A DNA stretch of 8,715 nucleotides from Nocardia sp. Its GTDB lineage: Bacteria > Actinomycetota > Actinomycetes > Mycobacteriales > Mycobacteriaceae. Numbering within the stretch: the stretch's first letter is position 1; each line of letters starts with the position of its first letter. The translations under genes were made by a program, and so were the position numbers. Below the pieces are notes generated by a model that saw only the letters and a program-made list of their open reading frames with translations, ran no database searches and had not been told where the DNA came from. Positions 5,388 to 8,715 of the stretch are shown piece by piece. The stretch spans positions 1 to 8,715 of the forward strand of contig JAFMQT010000163.1 in the NCBI GenBank assembly GCA_017354515.1. The letters are read 5' to 3'.

Positions 5388-6404
5388 ATGGGACGACACG
5401 GGAACGACCATCGCGGCCGTCGAACCGCGTGGCAGCGCCTGTTCGCGACGGTCGCGGTGGTCGGCGTCACGGTCATCGGCGCCGCCGGTGGTCCGGCCGA
5501 GGCCGCGCCGGCGCCGGTCGAGCCCGTGGCGGTACCGACCGATTGGGGTCCGCCGCAACCGGACCATCTGGCCGCGTCGCGGTATCTGAAGGCCCATCCG
5601 AACGCAACCCCATGGGGTACCAACGACTTCCGCTGCAAACCCGGCGCCGCGCACCCGCACCCACTGATCCTCGCGCACGGCACCGACGCGACCGCCTACA
5701 CCGATTGGGCCGGGCTCGCACCGCAACTGGTCGCGGCCGGCTTCTGTGTCTTCGTCCCCGACTACGGCGGCAAATCCGGTGCGCACAGTTACGGCACCGA
5801 GGATCTGTGGAACTCCTCCCGGCAGTTCGGCGATTTCGTCGACCGGGTGCTGACCGCGACCGGCGCCGCCAAGGCAGATCTGATCGGATTCTCCGCGGGC
5901 GCCAACATCACTCGCTACTACGTCGACAAACTCGGCGGCGCCGCGAAGGTGGGCCGGTGGATCGGACTGGCCTCGCCCAGCTATGGCGGCATCATGTACG
6001 GACTGGTTCCGGTCGCCGACGCGGTCCCGGGACTATGGGACGCCTTCCGGCAGGTGACCTCGACGGCGGCGGTGCAGCAGGCGCAGGGTTCGCCGTTCAT
6101 GCGTGATCTGAACGCCGGCGGCGACACCGTGCCGGGGGTGGACTACACCACCATCGGCAGCCGGGTGGACGAGATGATCCAACCGGCCACGAATATGGCG
6201 CTCACCGGTCCCGGGGCCCGCAATATCGTGCTGCAGGATCTGTGCCCGATCGATCTGACCGGGCACTTCCACCTGGTCTACGACCGGTTCGCGCAGCAAC
6301 TCGTGCTGACCGTGCTCGATCCGGCCCACGCGCCGCTGCCGCATTGCGCCTACGTCCCGTTGGGGACCGGAATCGGCGAGGTCATCGTCGGCGCGCATTC
6401 CTGA
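5388..6404 (+). CDS. Secreted lipase/esterase, alpha/beta hydrolase fold (lipase class 2-like)
   Basis: The 338-residue product has a basic N-terminus (residues 1-18, with an Arg pair at 11-12), a hydrophobic core at about 19-33 and a likely signal peptidase site after the Ala-Glu-Ala-Ala near 37-40, so it is probably exported. The mature domain has the oxyanion-side segment HPLILAHGTD (91-100), the nucleophile elbow GFSAG with Ser169, a probable acid at D261 in YTTIGSRVDEMIQP (D252 nearby is an alternative), and a histidine at H293 or H295 in DLTGHFHLVYD. This order and the YTxIxSxxDxxxxP segment fit the lipase class 2/EstA-like family that hydrolyses acyl esters outside the cell. Four cysteines (83, 120, 286, 320) could form two disulfides. 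The elbow GFSAG departs from the usual GHSQG. No clear ribosome site precedes ATG 5388. Substrate is unknown. Confidence 0.85.
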   Translation: MGRHGNDHRGRRTAWQRLFATVAVVGVTVIGAAGGPAEAAPAPVEPVAVPTDWGPPQPDHLAASRYLKAHPNATPWGTNDFRCKPGAAHPHPLILAHGTDATAYTDWAGLAPQLVAAGFCVFVPDYGGKSGAHSYGTEDLWNSSRQFGDFVDRVLTATGAAKADLIGFSAGANITRYYVDKLGGAAKVGRWIGLASPSYGGIMYGLVPVADAVPGLWDAFRQVTSTAAVQQAQGSPFMRDLNAGGDTVPGVDYTTIGSRVDEMIQPATNMALTGPGARNIVLQDLCPIDLTGHFHLVYDRFAQQLVLTVLDPAHAPLPHCAYVPLGTGIGEVIVGAHS

Positions 6405-6429
6405 CGACAGCGCATGTGGTGGCGAATCG

Positions 6430-6435
6430 TAAACT
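6430..6435 (+). promoter_or_regulatory. Possible -10 box of the def-fmt-rsmB operon
   Basis: TAAACT fits TAnnnT in the 71-bp gap between the lipase stop (6404) and def. A start near 6442 would give a leader of about 34 bases including the GGGAG. No convincing -35 is visible, and the rest of the gap shows no hairpin or other motif. Confidence 0.3.
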
Positions 6436-6463
6436 TCAGATGTCCGCCGTTGTCGTATCTCCC

Positions 6464-6468
6464 GGGAG
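6464..6468 (+). promoter_or_regulatory. Ribosome binding site that fixes the def start
   Basis: GGGAG sits seven bases before GTG 6476. It selects that GTG over the in-frame ATG at 6440 and over the much longer open frame reaching back to 6242 inside the lipase gene. Confidence 0.7.
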
Positions 6469-6475
6469 TGAGCCA

Positions 6476-7036
6476 GTGACCATCCAGCCCGTTCGCCTGT
6501 TCGGCGATCCCGTTCTGCGCGCGCGTGCGGACGAGGTGGGCAGCTTCGATCGGGAGTTGCGCCAGCTGGTCGACGATCTGACCGACACCATGCACGCCAG
6601 CGGCGGCGTCGGGATGGCGGCCCCGCAGATCGGGGTGGGATTGCGGGTGTTCGTCTACGACACCGGCGATGCGGCCGGTCATCTGGTCAACCCCGAATTC
6701 GAGGTCACCGGCGACCAGGAGCAGACCGGCCCGGAGGGCTGTCTGTCGATTCCCGGATTGCGCTACGAGGTCACTCGCGCCGAACGCGTCGTGGCCCGCG
6801 GCCTCGATGTCGACGGAGCCCCGGTGCGATTCGAGGCCGAGGGCCTGCTGGCCCGCTGCGTCCAGCACGAGACCGATCACCTCGACGGCGTGCTGTATTT
6901 GCAGCGCCTGGAACCCGGTACCCGCAAACAGGCCATGCGCGCGGTGCGCGAATCGGACTGGTTCGCGGCGGGCAAGACGGTGATGCCGGCGGCCGAGGTG
7001 GCCGGCGCCCGTGCCGCGGCCGGGCGGGCCGAGTAG
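6476..7036 (+). CDS. def: Peptide deformylase
   Basis: This 186-residue metalloenzyme removes the formyl group from the N-terminal methionine of nascent proteins at the ribosome. All three family motifs are intact: motif 1 GVGMAAPQIG (44-53), motif 2 EGCLS (87-91) with metal ligand Cys89, and motif 3 QHETDH (130-135), where His131 and His135 bind the metal and Glu132 is catalytic. The C-terminal tail beyond about residue 148 is an Ala-rich helix. The start is GTG 6476 behind GGGAG; the preceding codons of the same frame belong to an overlap with the lipase gene and are not used. The TAG stop at 7034-7036 is directly followed by the fmt ATG, so the deformylase and the formyltransferase that makes its substrate are made from one message and are probably translationally coupled. 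Confidence 0.96.
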   Translation: MTIQPVRLFGDPVLRARADEVGSFDRELRQLVDDLTDTMHASGGVGMAAPQIGVGLRVFVYDTGDAAGHLVNPEFEVTGDQEQTGPEGCLSIPGLRYEVTRAERVVARGLDVDGAPVRFEAEGLLARCVQHETDHLDGVLYLQRLEPGTRKQAMRAVRESDWFAAGKTVMPAAEVAGARAAAGRAE

Positions 7037-7960
7037 ATGCGGCTGCTGTTCGCGGGAACCCCGGAGCCGGCCGTCCCTTCGCTGCGCCGACTGCTGGATT
7101 CGACGCGCCACGAGGTGGTCGGGGTGCTGACCCGGCCGGACGCGGTATCCGGCCGCGGCCGCCGGGTGACACGCTCACCGGTGGCAGCCGTGGCCGACGA
7201 ACACGGTCTGCCGGTGCTGCAGCCACGTAAACCCTCCGAACCGGAATTCATCGACGCGCTGCGGGAATTGGCGCCGGACTGCTGCCCGGTGGTGGCCTAC
7301 GGGGCGATGCTGCCGCGCCCGGTGCTCGACATCCCGCCGCATGGATGGGTGAATCTGCATTTTTCACTGCTGCCGGCCTGGCGCGGCGCGGCACCGGTAC
7401 AGGCGGCGGTACTGGCCGGTGACGAGATCACCGGCGCCTCGACCTTTCTGATCGAGGAGGGCCTGGACACCGGTCCGGTCTACGGCGTGGTCACCGAGCG
7501 CATCGGAATCGCCGACACCGCGGGCGAACTGTTGCGGCGGTTGGCCGAATCCGGTGCGCGGCTGCTGGAATCGACCATGGACGGGATCGCCGACGACGCT
7601 GTGCGGGCGGTGCCGCAGTCGGCCGAGGGCGTGTCCTACGCCCCGAAGGTGGAGGTCGAGGAGGGCCATATCCGCTGGGATCAACCGGCATTGGCGATCA
7701 GCCGCCGGATTCGCGCCGTCACACCCGCACCGGGCGCTTGGACCGAGGTGGGTGGTAAACGCCTCAAACTCGGCCCGGTGCATCTGGTCGAGGAACAGTT
7801 GCCCGCCCGCGCGATCGAGGTGCGCAAGACCGGTGTGTATATCGGTACCGCCACCACCGCGGTGCGTCTGGATCAGGTGCAGCCACAGGGCAAACGCATG
7901 ATGGCGGCGCTGGATTGGGCGCGTGGCGCGCGCCTGGAACCCGGCACGGTGGTCGAGTGA
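7037..7960 (+). CDS. fmt: Methionyl-tRNA formyltransferase
   Basis: This 307-residue enzyme transfers a formyl group from 10-formyl-tetrahydrofolate to initiator Met-tRNA. The Rossmann-type N-terminal domain (1-205) starts with MRLLFAGTPEPAVPSLRRLL. The catalytic residues Asn106, His108 and Asp144 fall at the same numbers as in the E. coli enzyme, within VNLHFSLLPAWRGAAPVQ (105-122) and GLDTGPVY (142-149). The C-terminal domain (about 210-307) is the OB-fold that grips the tRNA, beginning at IRWDQPALAISRRIRAVTPAPGAW. Length is normal for the family. It begins at the base after the def stop, with no separate ribosome site of note, and its TGA (7958-7960) overlaps the GTG of rsmB, so it is the middle gene of a coupled operon. 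Confidence 0.97.
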   Translation: MRLLFAGTPEPAVPSLRRLLDSTRHEVVGVLTRPDAVSGRGRRVTRSPVAAVADEHGLPVLQPRKPSEPEFIDALRELAPDCCPVVAYGAMLPRPVLDIPPHGWVNLHFSLLPAWRGAAPVQAAVLAGDEITGASTFLIEEGLDTGPVYGVVTERIGIADTAGELLRRLAESGARLLESTMDGIADDAVRAVPQSAEGVSYAPKVEVEEGHIRWDQPALAISRRIRAVTPAPGAWTEVGGKRLKLGPVHLVEEQLPARAIEVRKTGVYIGTATTAVRLDQVQPQGKRMMAALDWARGARLEPGTVVE

Positions 7961-8184
7961 GCGGCCGCGGCGAATCGGGTGGTCCGCGGCGGCGCGGCGA
8001 CCGATCCGGTGCGCCGGGCCGATCCGGCCGGGCGGGCGCGGGGGAGCGCGGATCCGGATCCTCGCCTGCCGCGCGGAGGTCGAAAGACGGTCGGGGACAG
8101 CAGAAACGGCGCAACACGGGGGCCGATCCGAAGGCGAGCCAGGGGGAGCGCGGGCCCGGCCGCCGCCCTCGACGCGGCCCGATC
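7957..8184 (+). other. Arg/Gly-rich disordered N-terminal extension of RsmB
   Basis: These 76 codons hold almost only Arg, Gly, Ser, Pro, Ala, Lys and Gln, with few hydrophobic residues, so the segment should be disordered and strongly basic. The DNA contains short repeated pieces such as CGATCCGG and the tandem GGATCC pair at 8050-8061, consistent with growth by small duplications. The frame stays open throughout, which argues it is translated. It may add nonspecific rRNA affinity. Confidence 0.6.
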
Positions 8185-8715
8185 GACGCACCGCGGATGG
8201 TGGCCCGCGATCTGCTGCGCGCGGTCCGCGAACGCGATGCCTACGCGAACCTCGTTCTGCCCGCGCTGTTGCGCGAGCAGAAGCTGTCCGGCCGCGATGC
8301 CGCGTTCGCGACCGAACTCGGCTACGGCGCCTGCCGCGCTCTCGGTGTGCTGGACGCGGTGATCGAGGAGTGTGCCGGCCGTCCGGTCGCCGACATCGAC
8401 GGCCCGCTGCTGGATATCCTGCGCCTGGGGGTTTATCAGCTACTACGTACCCGGGTCGAATCCCATGCCGCCGTGGACACGTCGGTCGACCTGGCGCGCG
8501 CCGAATTCGGCAGCGGCCGAGCGGGATTCGTCAATGCCGTACTGCGTAAGGCGGCCCGGCGCAGCTGCGCCGAATGGGTCGAGGCGCTCGCTCCGCGCGA
8601 TCCGGTCGCGCACGCGGCGTTCGAATACGCCCATCCGGTGTGGATCGCGCAGGCCTTCGCGGACGCGCTCGGCGCGCGGGCGGGCGAACTCGCCGATCTG
8701 CTGGCCGCCGACGAC
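7957..8715 (+). CDS. rsmB: 16S rRNA m5C967 methyltransferase RsmB (Fmu/Sun), truncated by the window end
   Basis: The frame is open from GTG 7957 to the last base, giving 253 residues. RsmB places a methyl group on C967 of 16S rRNA. From about residue 77 the NusB-like RNA-binding domain is recognisable: PRMVARDLLRAVRERDAYAN, LPALLRE, FATELGYGACRALGVLDAVI, ILRLGVYQLLRTRVESHAAV and GRAGFVNAVLRKAARR are classic RsmB segments. The SAM-binding catalytic domain with its two cysteines lies beyond the window. Residues 1-76 are an Arg/Gly/Ser-rich, low-complexity extension, far longer than the roughly 15 residues I recall for M. tuberculosis Rv1407. The GTG overlaps the fmt TGA by four bases (GTGA), typical of coupling; an internal ATG at 8197 (residue 81) would remove the extension but would start within the conserved domain, so GTG 7957 is preferred. 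Confidence 0.92.
   Translation, partial: MSGRGESGGPRRRGDRSGAPGRSGRAGAGERGSGSSPAARRSKDGRGQQKRRNTGADPKASQGERGPGRRPRRGPIDAPRMVARDLLRAVRERDAYANLVLPALLREQKLSGRDAAFATELGYGACRALGVLDAVIEECAGRPVADIDGPLLDILRLGVYQLLRTRVESHAAVDTSVDLARAEFGSGRAGFVNAVLRKAARRSCAEWVEALAPRDPVAHAAFEYAHPVWIAQAFADALGARAGELADLLAADD

Noticed and set aside
5360..6106. 248-codon plus-strand frame overlapping the lipase
   Set aside because: Arg-rich product with no motif; the frame from 5388 has a signal peptide and catalytic triad.
6242..6475. Longer def reading frame starting inside the lipase gene
   Set aside because: The extra 78 residues are Arg-rich, overlap the lipase coding region and lack family resemblance; GTG 6476 has a good ribosome site and gives the normal deformylase length.
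8050..8061. Tandem GGATCC pair
   Set aside because: A two-copy six-base repeat inside low-complexity, GC-rich coding sequence; no sign of an attachment site or regulatory role.
7364..8191. 275-codon minus-strand frame opposite fmt and rsmB
   Set aside because: Antisense to two well-supported genes, with no start site signal and a composition typical of a shadow frame.
7923..8549. Plus-strand frames of 208 and 127 codons at the rsmB start
   Set aside because: The frame beginning at GTG 7957 carries all conserved RsmB segments and runs open to the window end; the other frames are Arg/Ala-rich shadows.

Overview
This GC-rich window is typical of a mycolic-acid actinomycete. Nocardia or a close relative is my best guess, from protein resemblance and gene order; no rRNA or other phylogenetic marker is present to prove it. 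Eight protein genes fill almost all of it and two of them run off the ends. I see no tRNA, rRNA, CRISPR array, insertion sequence or phage gene.

Layout: (1) 2-1174 (+), the C-terminal part of priA, the replication-restart protein N', with its eight-cysteine zinc region and visibly degenerate helicase motifs. (2) 1179-1871 (-), a TetR/AcrR repressor with a WHG-type C-terminal domain, diverging from (3) 1941-3374 (+), a carotenoid/apocarotenoid cleavage oxygenase with four iron-ligand histidines. Their 69-bp divergent control region holds two near-identical 13-bp palindromes (ATAAC-N3-GTTAT) with centres 22 bp apart. (4) 3397-4533 (-), a FUSC-family membrane transporter, diverging from (5) 4673-5332 (+), a PadR-family repressor with a Gly/Arg/Phe-rich N-terminal extension. 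A 30-bp imperfect dyad lies in the gap between them. (6) 5388-6404 (+), a secreted lipase/esterase of the alpha/beta hydrolase fold. (7) 6476-7036 (+) def, 7037-7960 (+) fmt and 7957-8715 (+, truncated) rsmB form a tightly packed translation-related operon.

The ends of the window (priA; def-fmt-rsmB) are core genes for replication restart, N-terminal formyl-methionine handling and 16S rRNA methylation. Between them sits an accessory block of about 5 kb made of two self-contained regulator/target pairs plus a secreted hydrolase. From memory, Mycobacterium tuberculosis carries unrelated genes between priA (Rv1402) and fmt (Rv1406), so this may be a spot where cargo is exchanged. The tetR-oxygenase pair resembles M. 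tuberculosis Rv0653c-Rv0654, which lies elsewhere in that genome.

Nothing here is a clearly undescribed system. The most specific observations are the two unlinked operator architectures, the degenerate helicase motifs and linker insertion in PriA, and the long basic extension of RsmB. A link between oxygenase, FUSC exporter and PadR in aromatic or apocarotenoid metabolism is possible but is inference.
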